From an uncultured Alistipes sp. (GTDB lineage Bacteria; Bacteroidota; Bacteroidia; Bacteroidales; Rikenellaceae), in contig CALBQR010000039.1 in assembly GCA_937899895.1 (NCBI GenBank), positions 1-44,599 on the forward strand: a stretch of 44,599 bases of DNA, written 5' to 3'. Positions within the stretch are counted from its first letter, which is position 1. Each line of letters starts with the position of its first letter. A model generated the notes under the pieces. The model saw nothing but the letters and a program-made list of their open reading frames with translations. It did no database searches and was not told the origin of the DNA. The position numbers and the translations under genes are program-made. Shown here piece by piece: positions 8,521 through 16,833 of the stretch.

Positions 8521-9846
8521 CTACTTCTCGATGTAGATCTCGAAATAGAGAGGAGTGTATGACTGAATCTCGGTCGTTACGGTTGTAGTCGAGATATTCT
8601 CACCCATATTCTCCTGGGCATTCAACAACTCCTGCTGCATATAATAACCGGCATAGTCATAGGGGTCGTAGCCATAGCCGTAACCACCGCCATAACCGCC
8701 ATACATCATATTGTAATATTGGCTATAATATGCATTATTAACCATATTCATATAGTAGTAATCCGACGAGTTGGTCGTTGTAGCCGAGCCGTTGCGATAC
8801 ATACCCGCACTACCATAGCAGTAGAACGAGGTAGCTACAATACGCGCCCACTGGCCTTTCAACAGATGCGGAATAGTGTAGTTCCACGCATTGATATAAC
8901 CCGAACCTGCATCACCACTCTCATCGGCACTCTCACCATTCTCCTTCATAGTAAATTCCAACGCTTCACCAACGCTCTGCACCTCGCCATAGACGCGACG
9001 CTTGATCGAGTCGATATTGGTATCGAAGACAAAACCATCGAGGAATTTACCTACATACCAGATCTTTATGGTCGAGTCAATCTTAATCGAGTCGCCCTTG
9101 TATGCGGTCTCACCCTCCGGCAGACGGAACTTCTTATCGAGATAGAGGTAGTCGAGCGTATCATTAGCAGGCTTCCAACCTGCATCGCCTGCAATGAACT
9201 CATCGACCTCCTTCTCCTCATCCTTCACGGGGTCTTTGGTTACGTGCATAATCTCGAAGTCGATGATCGAAGGCACACTGCCATTCAACGAGAACTGACC
9301 ACCATAACCGGCATCGTTGCTGGTTCCCGTAGCACCATAGGCCAAATCCGAGGGGATATAGATAGTACCCTTTGTGCCCTTATGGATCTTGAACTTGGTA
9401 CCGTCGGGCTTGGTCATCGTGTTGCGCATCAGGTAGTGAGTACCTTCAAGCAGATTTGACGCATATTCACCACAAACGATATAGTCAGGGACGTAGTGGG
9501 TGTACCTGGTGAAGGTGCCCTGCCACTTGGCGATATCCTCATAACGCGAGAAAACAACATTACCCGTCATATCGCGCATCGTGAAATTATACTTAACCCA
9601 CGTAACGGTATCGTTGGTAGCCATCGTCTCTGTATCGCCATAGTCGCTAATCTCGACCCAAAGGCCATTCTCCTGACGGATAGCACGTTCGCCATTGTTA
9701 TTGACATACTTGGCAACCCACGCATCAAGCGACTGCTGCTCCTTCTCGTCCATATCGATCTGGTGCTGCTCGGCACACGAGATAAAACCGGCCGAAAGGA
9801 TCATCGCCATCAGCGCGTAACGCAAAAATTTCATAGTTTGTTTCAT
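8521..9846 (-). CDS. Double-domain FKBP-type peptidyl-prolyl isomerase lipoprotein
   Basis: An exported lipoprotein with signal peptide and lipobox FISC (Cys24 when started at 9846). Two FKBP-like domains follow. The first spans about residues 70-215 with WVKYNFTMRD and the flap segment GTIYIPSDLAYGATG. The second begins near residue 255 (IKIWYVGKFLDGFVFDT). A Tyr/Gly-rich stretch of about 45 residues (8650-8770) interrupts the second domain where an FKBP flap should be. ATG at 9846 is preferred over a longer reading from a TTG at 9879, which would overlap the upstream gene's stop; ATG at 9834 is also possible. It is second in a two-gene operon of FKBP lipoproteins and probably has a periplasmic folding role, with catalysis by the second domain doubtful. 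Confidence 0.85.
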   Translation of the reverse strand: MKQTMKFLRYALMAMILSAGFISCAEQHQIDMDEKEQQSLDAWVAKYVNNNGERAIRQENGLWVEISDYGDTETMATNDTVTWVKYNFTMRDMTGNVVFSRYEDIAKWQGTFTRYTHYVPDYIVCGEYASNLLEGTHYLMRNTMTKPDGTKFKIHKGTKGTIYIPSDLAYGATGTSNDAGYGGQFSLNGSVPSIIDFEIMHVTKDPVKDEEKEVDEFIAGDAGWKPANDTLDYLYLDKKFRLPEGETAYKGDSIKIDSTIKIWYVGKFLDGFVFDTNIDSIKRRVYGEVQSVGEALEFTMKENGESADESGDAGSGYINAWNYTIPHLLKGQWARIVATSFYCYGSAGMYRNGSATTTNSSDYYYMNMVNNAYYSQYYNMMYGGYGGGYGYGYDPYDYAGYYMQQELLNAQENMGENISTTTVTTEIQSYTPLYFEIYIEK

Positions 9847-9862
9847 TATCTTTTGTTTCGTT

Positions 9863-10462
9863 TTATTCAACTTTATCAATCACCGTAACCATCATTACCG
9901 GCGTAGTGGCCAAAATGGCACCCATACTGCGGTCGCCATAGGCAAGCGAGGAGGGCATAAAGGTATAGACAGTATCGCCCTCGGCACACTCTGGTAACGT
10001 AAGTTCAAGCCCTTTTATTATGGGATCGGTGCCCAATCTTCGCTCGGCGGGCGAAAAATCCCAATATGTCGTATCCAGACCATATTGCGCTGCGAGTATA
10101 GCTCCCGTTGCTCGATTATTCGTTGCAAAGGGGATATTCGAGGGCGCATTGGTGAAGCTGTAAGCCTCGTAGCGAAAGGTTACAAGCGAGCCTTCGGCTA
10201 TCAGTTTGGTCGGGCGGTTAGCTCGATATACGTTCGTAATGTGGCGGTAAGCATCACCTCGGCGAGTATAGTAAGGCAATTTCTCTCCCGTCATTGATTG
10301 AGCAGCCTCCTCTTCCGAGACCAATCTCATTCGCGAGGTCATATAGCTTACGATGCGATCCATCTGCGTCTGATTCTCGTTCTCCTTCTCGGTGCAAGAG
10401 ATCGGGAAAAGAGCCAACGCGAAGAGGGCCACCACGGCTATATTTCTAAAAAATTGCTTCAT
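9863..10462 (-). CDS. Single-domain FKBP-type lipoprotein
   Basis: 199 residues: a signal peptide with lipobox PISC (Cys23), a helical segment, then an FKBP-like core (LVTFRYEAYSF; GDTVYTFMPSSLAYGDRSMG; a C-terminal VMMVTVIDKVE strand). The family catalyses prolyl isomerisation in folding exported proteins. Some aromatic pocket residues are hard to place by eye, so activity is not certain. It is the first gene of the operon, with the second FKBP gene starting 16 bp after its stop. The promoter is at 10495-10524. Confidence 0.83.
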   Translation of the reverse strand: MKQFFRNIAVVALFALALFPISCTEKENENQTQMDRIVSYMTSRMRLVSEEEAAQSMTGEKLPYYTRRGDAYRHITNVYRANRPTKLIAEGSLVTFRYEAYSFTNAPSNIPFATNNRATGAILAAQYGLDTTYWDFSPAERRLGTDPIIKGLELTLPECAEGDTVYTFMPSSLAYGDRSMGAILATTPVMMVTVIDKVE

Positions 10463-10494
10463 ACCCTATAAACGCATATACCGCGTACAAATTG

Positions 10495-10524
10495 CAAAGA
10501 TATGTATAAATTTCGAAATTCAAA
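10495..10524 (-). promoter_or_regulatory. Promoter of the FKBP lipoprotein operon
   Basis: Minus strand TTTG (10521-10524), an 18-bp spacer and TATCTTTG (10495-10502), about 33 bp before the first start codon. Confidence 0.68.
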
Positions 10525-10640
10525 GGGTTACGACCACTCTAAAATATAAATATTTTAATCTGCCGCCCTAATTGCGCCTTTTCGCAGATAATAGTGGCGT
10601 ACAAATGGCAGAAAATGGTGATACTTTCGGAAAAGTTCTT

Positions 10641-10648
10641 TATCTTTG
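10641..10648 (+). promoter_or_regulatory. -7 element of the ychF promoter
   Basis: TATCTTTG fits TAnnTTTG, 40 bp before the ychF start. It lies inside the stretch 10572-10688 that stays open in frame upstream of ychF, which argues that translation begins at 10689 and not earlier. Confidence 0.6.
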
Positions 10649-10688
10649 CACGTTAAAACAGTTACGTAACAAAACTAACAAACTCAAT

Positions 10689-11786
10689 ATGGCTTTACAA
10701 TGCGGAATCGTAGGTTTGCCCAACGTCGGCAAATCGACCCTGTTCAACTGCCTCTCGAACGCCAAGGCGCAGGCAGCAAACTTCCCCTTCTGTACGATCG
10801 AGCCCAACGTGGGCGTGATCACCGTACCCGACGAGCGACTAATTAAACTCGCCGAGATCGACAACCCGAAACGTGTAATCCCGACCACCATCGAGATCGT
10901 CGATATCGCCGGTCTGGTTAAGGGCGCATCGAAGGGCGAAGGTCTGGGTAACAAATTCCTCGCAAATATTCGCAATACCGACGCAATTATCCACGTGTTG
11001 CGCTGTTTCGACAACGAGAATATCACCCACGTCGATGGTACGATCGACCCCGTGCGCGACAAGAGCATCATCGACACCGAGTTGCAGCTCAAAGACCTCG
11101 AAACGGTCGAGAGCCGCATCGGCAAGGTGCAGAAGCAGGCTACGGCAGGCGATAAGAATGCCAAGCGCGCCTACGAGATTTTGTGCCGCTACAAGGAGGT
11201 TTTGGAGCAGGGTCGTTCGGCTCGTACGGTCGAGTTGGATAAGGAGGACCGCAAGGTTATTCCCGATCTTAACCTACTGACCGACAAACCCGTACTGTAC
11301 GTATGCAATGTCGATGAGCGCAGTGCAGCAACGGGCAATGCTCACGTCGAGGCTGTTCGCGCGGCGATTGCCGAGGAGAATGCCGAGTTGTTGATCGTAG
11401 CCGCTGCAACCGAGGCCGACATCGCCGAGTTGGAGGATTACGACGAGCGTCAGATGTTCCTCGAAGAGGTCGGTTTGACCGAGTCGGGTGTGAGCCGACT
11501 GATCAAATCGGCATACAAGTTGCTTGATCTGCAAACCTACTTCACAACGGGTGCCGACGAGAGCCGCGCTTGGACCTTTACACGCGGAATGAAGGCTCCG
11601 CAGGCGGCGGGTATCATCCACTCGGACTTCGAGCGCGGCTTTATTCGTGCCGAGGTGATCAAGTACGACGATTACGTGGCTCTCGGCTCGGAGAAGGCTT
11701 GCCGCGATGTGGGTAAGATCGGCATCGAGGGTAAGGAGTACGTAGTGCAGGACGGCGATATTATGCACTTCCTGTTCAACGTCTAA
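10689..11786 (+). CDS. ychF: Redox-regulated ATPase/GTPase YchF (OLA1/Obg family)
   Basis: A universally conserved ribosome-associated ATPase. The P-loop GLPNVGKSTLFN lies at the N terminus, the G3-type DIAGLVKGASKGEGLGN follows, and the NxxE-type NVDE (CNVDERS) replaces the GTPase NKxD, as is typical for ATP-preferring YchF. The C-terminal TGS-like domain (LQTYFTTGADESRAWTF) ends in IMHFLFNV. The 365 residues match the family. ATG 10689 is chosen because MALQCGIVGLPN is the conserved start and an upstream promoter lies at 10641. Confidence 0.97.
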   Translation: MALQCGIVGLPNVGKSTLFNCLSNAKAQAANFPFCTIEPNVGVITVPDERLIKLAEIDNPKRVIPTTIEIVDIAGLVKGASKGEGLGNKFLANIRNTDAIIHVLRCFDNENITHVDGTIDPVRDKSIIDTELQLKDLETVESRIGKVQKQATAGDKNAKRAYEILCRYKEVLEQGRSARTVELDKEDRKVIPDLNLLTDKPVLYVCNVDERSAATGNAHVEAVRAAIAEENAELLIVAAATEADIAELEDYDERQMFLEEVGLTESGVSRLIKSAYKLLDLQTYFTTGADESRAWTFTRGMKAPQAAGIIHSDFERGFIRAEVIKYDDYVALGSEKACRDVGKIGIEGKEYVVQDGDIMHFLFNV

Positions 11787-11819
11787 ACACAAGACTTAAC
11801 TTATTGGCTACGAGAGAAT

Positions 11820-12548
11820 ATGAAACGTTTTAACGCTATCGCCATTGCATTGAGCATTGTGCTAGCTGCATTTTTGCTGGGCCGCGCCTACACCTATAAG
11901 TACCGTGCGCAAGATACGGTTGTTGTTACAGGGTTGGCCGAGCGCGAATTCACATCGGATTTGATTGTTTGGCGCGGTTGGATTACGGCCGAGTCGCACG
12001 ATGTTACAACCGGCTACAAGCAGATCGAACAGAGCAAGGATAAGGTGTTGCAATTTATCACCTCGCACGGCATTGCGGCTGATAGTGTAGTGTTTATGTT
12101 CGTCAATGTCAATAAGGAGTATGAGGGCATCTACTCGTCGAACGGCAACTATATGGGCCAGCAGTTCAAGGGCTACTCGTTGCGTCAATCGTTCACGGTC
12201 GAATCGACCAATGTCGATGCTGTCGAGGCCATTTCGCGCGAGATCTCGTCGCTCATTGCGCAGGGCGTTTCGCTCGAATCGTGGCAACCCGAATACTATT
12301 ACACCCGCTTGGATGACGTTAAGCACGACCTGATCGAGCGTGCCACGGCCGATGCTCGCGGACGTGCCGAGAAGATCGCTTCGGCATCGGGTGCGAAGTT
12401 GGGCAAGGTGAGCGAGGCACGTATGGGTGTGTTCCAGATTACGGGAGCAAATACCAACGATGAATTTACGGCAGGAGGTTCGTTCAACACATCGAGCCGC
12501 CACAAGAAAGCGCGTATTACGATGAAACTCGAATACCGAGTTAAATAA
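11820..12548 (+). CDS. SIMPL domain (DUF541) membrane-anchored protein
   Basis: 242 residues: an N-terminal hydrophobic anchor (residues about 5-22), then one SIMPL/DUF541 domain, recognisable from VVVTGLAEREFTSDLIVWRG, the conserved internal helix and the late RAEKIASASGAKLGKVSEA segment. Family members are periplasmic or outer-membrane proteins that form ring-like assemblies; their molecular role is unsettled. It sits 33 bp after ychF and 32 bp before gltX on the same strand, so the three may be co-transcribed, though there is no obvious functional tie. Confidence 0.88.
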   Translation: MKRFNAIAIALSIVLAAFLLGRAYTYKYRAQDTVVVTGLAEREFTSDLIVWRGWITAESHDVTTGYKQIEQSKDKVLQFITSHGIAADSVVFMFVNVNKEYEGIYSSNGNYMGQQFKGYSLRQSFTVESTNVDAVEAISREISSLIAQGVSLESWQPEYYYTRLDDVKHDLIERATADARGRAEKIASASGAKLGKVSEARMGVFQITGANTNDEFTAGGSFNTSSRHKKARITMKLEYRVK

Positions 12549-12580
12549 TTACTAAGCAACAAAAAAACAGACATAAATAG

Positions 12581-14119
12581 ATGAATACCAGACAAACACG
12601 TGTACGTTTTGCACCGAGCCCGACGGGTCCGTTGCATATTGGCGGTCTGCGCACCGCACTCTACAACTATCTCTTTGCGCGTCAGCGCGGCGGTAAGATG
12701 ATCCTGCGTATCGAGGATACCGATTCGCAGCGTTTCGTCGAGGGTGCCGAGGAGTATATCAACGAAGCATTGGCTTGGTGCGGCATCGAGATCGACGAGG
12801 GTGTGCGCGAAGGTGGCAAGTATGGACCCTACCGCCAGAGCGAACGCCGCGAGATCTACCTCAAATATGCCGAGCAGTTAGTTGAGAATGGCAATGCTTA
12901 CTACGCATTCGACACTCCCGAAGAGTTAGACGCAATCCGCAAGGAGTATGAGGAGAAGGGCGAAACCTTCGCTTATAATTATGCCGTGCGTGAGCGTTTG
13001 GCAACGTCGTTGCGCCTCTCGGCTGATGAGGTGCGTGAGCGTATCGAGCGTGGCGATCAGTGGGTTATCCGTTTCCGTATGCCCGAAAACGAGGATGTCG
13101 AGATGCACGATTTGATTCGTGGCGACGTGAAGATGAACACCTCAACGCTCGATGATAAGGTGCTCTACAAATCGGCCGATCGACTGCCGACATACCACCT
13201 GGCAAACATCGTCGATGACCATCTGATGGAGATTTCGCACGTAATTCGTGGCGAGGAGTGGTTGCCTTCGTTGCCGCTGCACTATCTGCTCTATCGTGCC
13301 TTTGGTTGGACCGACACGCAGCCCGAATTTGCGCATCTGCCCCTGTTGCTGAAACCTACGGGGCAGGGCAAGCTCTCGAAGCGCGATGGCGACAAGATGG
13401 GTTTCCCCGTGTTCCCGCTGTTTTGGACATCGCCTTCGGGCGAAACCGCACGTGGCTACCGCGAAGATGGTTACTTCCCCGAAGCTGTGGTGAATCTGTT
13501 GGCACTGCTCGGTTGGAACCCCGGCACCGAGCAGGAGATCTTCTCGATGGAGGAGTTGATTGCAGCCTTCTCGCTCGATCGCGTGAGCAAGTCGGGCGCA
13601 CGTTTCCAGCCCGATAAGGCTCGTTGGTTCAACTCGCAGTATATGCACGAGCGCGACAACGCCGAGCTGGCCGAGGCCTTCCTGCCCCTGCTCGCCGAGA
13701 AGGGCGTAGTGGCTGATCGTGAGCGAGTTGAGTATATCGTTGGCTTGGTTAAAGATCGCGCAACATTCGTGAGCGATTTCTGCGAATTGACCTCTTGTTT
13801 CTTCGCTGCTCCGACCGAGTACGACGCAAAATCGGTACGCAAGTATTGGAAGGGCGAGGTGCCTGCACGTTTGGCAGAGTTGCGCGATGAGCTGGCCACA
13901 TTGGAGGATTTCTCGGTCGAGGGTACCGATAAGTTTGTTCACGAGTGGAACGAGCGCAAAGGGTATGTCATCGGTCAGACGATGAACTCACTGCGATTGG
14001 CCGTTGTGGGTGCTTGCAAGGGTCCGTCGATGTTCGAGATTCTCTATGTCGTAGGCCGCGATGAGGTCGTTCGCCGCATCGATGCCGCGCTGGCCGCAAT
14101 CCCCGTTGCAGAGGCATAA
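12581..14119 (+). CDS. gltX: Glutamate--tRNA ligase
   Basis: Charges tRNA-Glu with glutamate (class I aminoacyl-tRNA synthetase). The HIGH-type signature is PTGPLHIGGLRTALYNYLFA near residue 10 and the KMSKS-type loop is GKLSKRDGDK near residue 265. The C-terminal anticodon-binding helical domain runs to residue 512. Length and order are normal for GluRS. The discriminating GluRS is common in bacteria that use tRNA-dependent amidation, but this sequence alone does not show whether Gln-tRNA is made that way here. An intrinsic terminator follows at 14142. Confidence 0.97.
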   Translation: MNTRQTRVRFAPSPTGPLHIGGLRTALYNYLFARQRGGKMILRIEDTDSQRFVEGAEEYINEALAWCGIEIDEGVREGGKYGPYRQSERREIYLKYAEQLVENGNAYYAFDTPEELDAIRKEYEEKGETFAYNYAVRERLATSLRLSADEVRERIERGDQWVIRFRMPENEDVEMHDLIRGDVKMNTSTLDDKVLYKSADRLPTYHLANIVDDHLMEISHVIRGEEWLPSLPLHYLLYRAFGWTDTQPEFAHLPLLLKPTGQGKLSKRDGDKMGFPVFPLFWTSPSGETARGYREDGYFPEAVVNLLALLGWNPGTEQEIFSMEELIAAFSLDRVSKSGARFQPDKARWFNSQYMHERDNAELAEAFLPLLAEKGVVADRERVEYIVGLVKDRATFVSDFCELTSCFFAAPTEYDAKSVRKYWKGEVPARLAELRDELATLEDFSVEGTDKFVHEWNERKGYVIGQTMNSLRLAVVGACKGPSMFEILYVVGRDEVVRRIDAALAAIPVAEA

Positions 14120-14141
14120 ACGGCAATAATGAAAGTATTTG

Positions 14142-14173
14142 AGGCCGTCGAAAGCAGTTTCGGCGGCTTTTTT
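14142..14173 (+). terminator. Intrinsic terminator of gltX
   Basis: GCCGTCGAAA (14144-14153) pairs with TTTCGGCGGC (14158-14167) with one G-U pair around loop GCAG, followed by six T. It lies 25 bp past the gltX stop and inside an in-frame upstream extension of the next gene, which supports the later start at 14213. Confidence 0.8.
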
Positions 14174-14212
14174 GTTAGTATGCAAAAGTGTGTAATAAAC
14201 GAACAAAAGAAT

Positions 14213-14722
14213 ATGGAGACATTTTTGAATTTGGCCGAAACGCGCCGTTCGATGCGTCGCTTTGAGGGGCGCGAGGTGGAGCAGGAGAAGATCGACTACA
14301 TCTTGGAATGCGCACGAATGGCACCCTCGGCAGTAAATTATCAGCCTTGGCGCGTGGCCATTATCCGCGATGATGAGGGGTTGGAGAAGCTGCGCAAATG
14401 TTATTCGCGCGAATGGTTCGCCTCGGTGCCTGCGTGTATGGTTATTTTGGGCGATAAAGGTCGCTCGTGGAAACGCCCTTACGACGGACACGACCACGCC
14501 GATATCGACGTGGCAATCTTCACCGAACACCTCTGCTTGGCAGCTACCGAGGTGGGACTCGGCACCTGCTGGGTCTGCTATTTCGATCCGGAGGAGTTTG
14601 CTCGTCAATTCGATCTACCCGATAATCTCTATCCCGTTGTGCTGCTCCCCTTCGGCTACCCTGCCGATCAGGCACAGCCCAAAAAGCGACTCTCAACCAA
14701 AGAGTTTTTGATCGATTTATAG
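14213..14722 (+). CDS. Nitroreductase-family FMN oxidoreductase
   Basis: A 169-residue nitroreductase-fold flavoprotein. FMN-contact segments are ETRRSMRRFEG at the start (Arg-Ser-x-Arg phosphate site), APSAVNYQPWRV, and the late GLGTCWVCYF and LPFGYPAD segments. These enzymes use NAD(P)H to reduce quinones, nitro compounds or other acceptors; the physiological substrate is unknown. ATG 14213 is chosen because METFLNLAETRRS fits the family start, whereas an upstream in-frame ATG at 14129 would translate through the gltX terminator. Confidence 0.9.
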   Translation: METFLNLAETRRSMRRFEGREVEQEKIDYILECARMAPSAVNYQPWRVAIIRDDEGLEKLRKCYSREWFASVPACMVILGDKGRSWKRPYDGHDHADIDVAIFTEHLCLAATEVGLGTCWVCYFDPEEFARQFDLPDNLYPVVLLPFGYPADQAQPKKRLSTKEFLIDL

Positions 14723-14756
14723 TCGCCACAGCCCCCTCAATGGGCGCGGTAGTAAG

Positions 14757-14794
14757 AAAAAAGCCTATCCAACAGTTGATTGGATAGGCTTTTT
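14757..14794. terminator. Bidirectional terminator between nitroreductase and TIR genes
   Basis: A perfect 15-bp stem, AAAAAGCCTATCCAA (14758-14772) with TTGGATAGGCTTTTT (14780-14794), loop of 7. It separates convergent genes and marks the left edge of the accessory stretch. Confidence 0.88.
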
Positions 14795-14811
14795 ATTCAA
14801 TAGATTAAAAA

Positions 14812-15810
14812 TTAAAATTTAGCAACAGCGCGTACATAACAGCGACAAAACTTAAGATCAGCGGTATAGCCTCCGCCTATACAGGCTGTCCTCGTACAAG
14901 AGTTGCCTATTACCGATTCAGTCGATGACCAATGTTCATCTCCTAAAATGCGATCTACAATTTTATGTTTTGTAATAACCATTAGCTTTTCCAACTCTCT
15001 TATAGCAGGGAGATACCATCCGTCACCCAAATCGACACACCAAGCAAATGCAGGAAATTTCTCGCGCCAATTGGGAATGCATTGAACTACCTCCATATTC
15101 ACAGTACCATCAGTTTCGCTATCTGCTCCAATATGCTCATCCCAACCACTAAACTTTCTAGATACCCACTGCAATTTTTTTTCAGCAAGACTTACTATCT
15201 TACCGTGTTTGCCATCAGCAGAGACCTCAAATACTACACCTCGTTTGCCGTTTTCATCGTAGAGATCTCCGACCTTATAGGTTTTGGATGAGCGCGGAGA
15301 CTCCGTTTTCGCAGCTTCATCTTTTACTGCAATTGAGTCATTGCTCGTTATCTCGTTAATAGGCTTTATATCACGTTTTAACGCATCCGACAATACTTCA
15401 CAAACCATCTTCTCCACAGAATATGTCTTATATACTCGATAATGATGATTGCCCAAAAGCATATCAATATCATCGGGCATTACGGCATCATCAATACAAT
15501 ATTGATGGATACGAACATCTCGCTTATCAGCAAATAGCAGTTCCTTTGTACAAAACTCCGATTCATATGAGTTCTTACTTGCGACAAAGAACATCACCTC
15601 ACTCTTGGCAATAGCCGCAGAGATGCGTTTCAAATAGTCTTGGCGACCCGTTATTGCCTCTTGATCGAAAAAATATTCAAAATCGTAATATTTTTTATAC
15701 TTATCCAATACCTCGACAATCTGCAAAACAACACCCCCCGGAATGATAGTCCTGCCATCATCCTTATAATAATCCTCGCGAGAATAGCTGATAAATATGT
15801 CGTACTTCAT
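14812..15810 (-). CDS. TIR domain protein with C-terminal C-type-lectin-like (DUF1566-type) domain
   Basis: 332 residues. The N-terminal TIR domain (about 1-145) opens with KYDIFISYSRED and has the alphaC motif SEFCTKEL with Glu90 at the position of the NADase catalytic glutamate of TIR enzymes (SxxCxxEL). A charged linker (150-175) leads to a second domain (about 177-332) with GDLYDENGKRGVVFEV, GDGWYLPAIRELEKL, HWSSTES and a C-terminal CYVRAVAKF, the signature of DUF1566/FISUMP-like proteins of C-type-lectin or FGE-like fold. No signal peptide is seen, so it is probably cytoplasmic. By family, TIR could consume NAD+ or make a signal molecule; the tail would be the sensor. It looks clearly more AT-rich than its neighbours and has a perfect promoter (15834-15864). 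A role in anti-phage defence is inference. Confidence 0.85.
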   Translation of the reverse strand: MKYDIFISYSREDYYKDDGRTIIPGGVVLQIVEVLDKYKKYYDFEYFFDQEAITGRQDYLKRISAAIAKSEVMFFVASKNSYESEFCTKELLFADKRDVRIHQYCIDDAVMPDDIDMLLGNHHYRVYKTYSVEKMVCEVLSDALKRDIKPINEITSNDSIAVKDEAAKTESPRSSKTYKVGDLYDENGKRGVVFEVSADGKHGKIVSLAEKKLQWVSRKFSGWDEHIGADSETDGTVNMEVVQCIPNWREKFPAFAWCVDLGDGWYLPAIRELEKLMVITKHKIVDRILGDEHWSSTESVIGNSCTRTACIGGGYTADLKFCRCYVRAVAKF

Positions 15811-15833
15811 AGGGTTAGCCTTTTTGCAATAAA

Positions 15834-15864
15834 CAAAGATAGCGACTATTTAATAAAATTCAAA
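15834..15864 (-). promoter_or_regulatory. Promoter of the TIR gene
   Basis: Minus strand TTTG (15861-15864), a 19-bp spacer and TATCTTTG (15834-15841), an ideal match to the Bacteroidota vegetative promoter, about 24 bp before the TIR start. It suggests constitutive expression. Confidence 0.75.
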
Positions 15865-15903
15865 GTAAGAGCAAAAAGACTACAATGAATTTATATACAA
15901 CCT

Positions 15904-16575
15904 TTATCTTATTGAGTTCATACGGATACTCGCCTTAACCAATGCCAAAGCGCGGATGCGTTCGATCGGGATCTCCTTGTCGGCGTGGTGGGGATTTTGG
16001 CTGACAAGCTTCACATATCCCTCACGATCAGACTTTTGGATATACTTTACCGTGATATACTCCTCGCCCTCCAAATCGAGCGACAACAGATACATATCGC
16101 CCCAAAATATATTGCTCGGATCGTTCAACTGCTTATACAGCACAATATCACCACTCTTCAAAAGCGGATACATACTATCGCCTGCCACATATATCGCTCC
16201 ATCGCACTTGGGAAGATTGGGGATGTGAATATAGTTAATCGGCTTATTCGACGAATTGTCGGCAAACAGAGGCACCAAACCCGCCGTACCCTCGATGCTA
16301 TACAAAGGGACACTTTGCAGAGGCACTGTGTTGTCCGTACGGCGCAAAAAACTTGTAAAATCGGGTTGCGCATTGAACATTTCGCCACGCCCCGTATCGA
16401 GCCAATCGGGATTCACGTTCAATTCCTGAACAAGAATATTCTTATTTCGCTCCGACAGAGCCGCCTTTCCCGTCTCGATCATCGACAGCGCGCTCTTACC
16501 TACGCCCAACTTTTGAGCCAAAAGCTCCTGCGTCAGCCCCAACTCTTTGCGTATCAATCTTAAACGTGATTCCAT
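15904..16575 (-). CDS. CI/LexA-like repressor (XRE HTH + S24 peptidase domain)
   Basis: A 223-residue phage-type repressor. The N-terminal XRE helix-turn-helix lies at residues about 5-60 (LGLTQELLAQKLGVGKSALSMI, given here as the motif region 13-33). The S24/LexA-type C-terminal domain has Ser134 (AGDSMYPLLKSGD) and Lys177 (YITVKYIQ), the autoproteolysis dyad. A potential Ala98-Gly99 cleavage bond sits in EGTAGLV, ahead of Ser134 as in CI and LexA. It probably represses its own promoter and the rightward one that leads to the small gene and the terminase, and could be released after DNA damage (RecA-assisted cleavage; inference from family). It is divergent from 16834 across a dense AT-rich control region. 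Confidence 0.9.
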   Translation of the reverse strand: MESRLRLIRKELGLTQELLAQKLGVGKSALSMIETGKAALSERNKNILVQELNVNPDWLDTGRGEMFNAQPDFTSFLRRTDNTVPLQSVPLYSIEGTAGLVPLFADNSSNKPINYIHIPNLPKCDGAIYVAGDSMYPLLKSGDIVLYKQLNDPSNIFWGDMYLLSLDLEGEEYITVKYIQKSDREGYVKLVSQNPHHADKEIPIERIRALALVKASIRMNSIR

Positions 16576-16605
16576 AGTAGAGTATAATTATTTTTTATGG
16601 AAAAT

Positions 16606-16690
16606 TTTGATCAAATTTTGAATAAAATTCAATTTTTGAACTTATCTTTGCGCTACAAAGTTAAACAAATGAATTGGAACTACCAACAAA
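16606..16690. promoter_or_regulatory. Bidirectional promoter/operator region of the repressor
   Basis: The rightward -7 TATCTTTG (16643-16650) and leftward -7 TAACTTTG (16656-16663, minus strand) are only 5 bp apart. The rightward -33 candidate TTTG is at 16617-16620 (spacer 22) and the leftward -33 GTTG is at 16684-16687 (spacer 20). Two palindromes just upstream of the rightward -7, TTTGATCAAA (16606-16615) and TTGAATAAAATTCAA (16618-16632), are candidate repressor operators; the second overlaps the rightward -33. Confidence 0.6.
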
Positions 16691-16833
16691 TTTCGTGAAA
16701 ATATTTCAATAAAAGCACATTGCAGATACTTTCAGGCCGTTCAATCAGCAACGATATTCGAGGTACGACAATTCAATCAATGAACATTACAAAAGAGAAA
16801 ACAGAAGTTCAAACCTAAAAAATTTCAGCTACT

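Noticed and set aside
14812..15810. Diversity-generating retroelement target, suggested by the C-type-lectin-like tail of the TIR protein
   Set aside because: No reverse transcriptase, template repeat or near-duplicate of the gene's 3' end is present in the window.
16669..16821. Tiny frames at 16669 (9 codons) and 16780 (12 codons) between the repressor control region and the small orphan gene
   Set aside because: They are too short to support by composition, lack a ribosome-binding context and show no motif.
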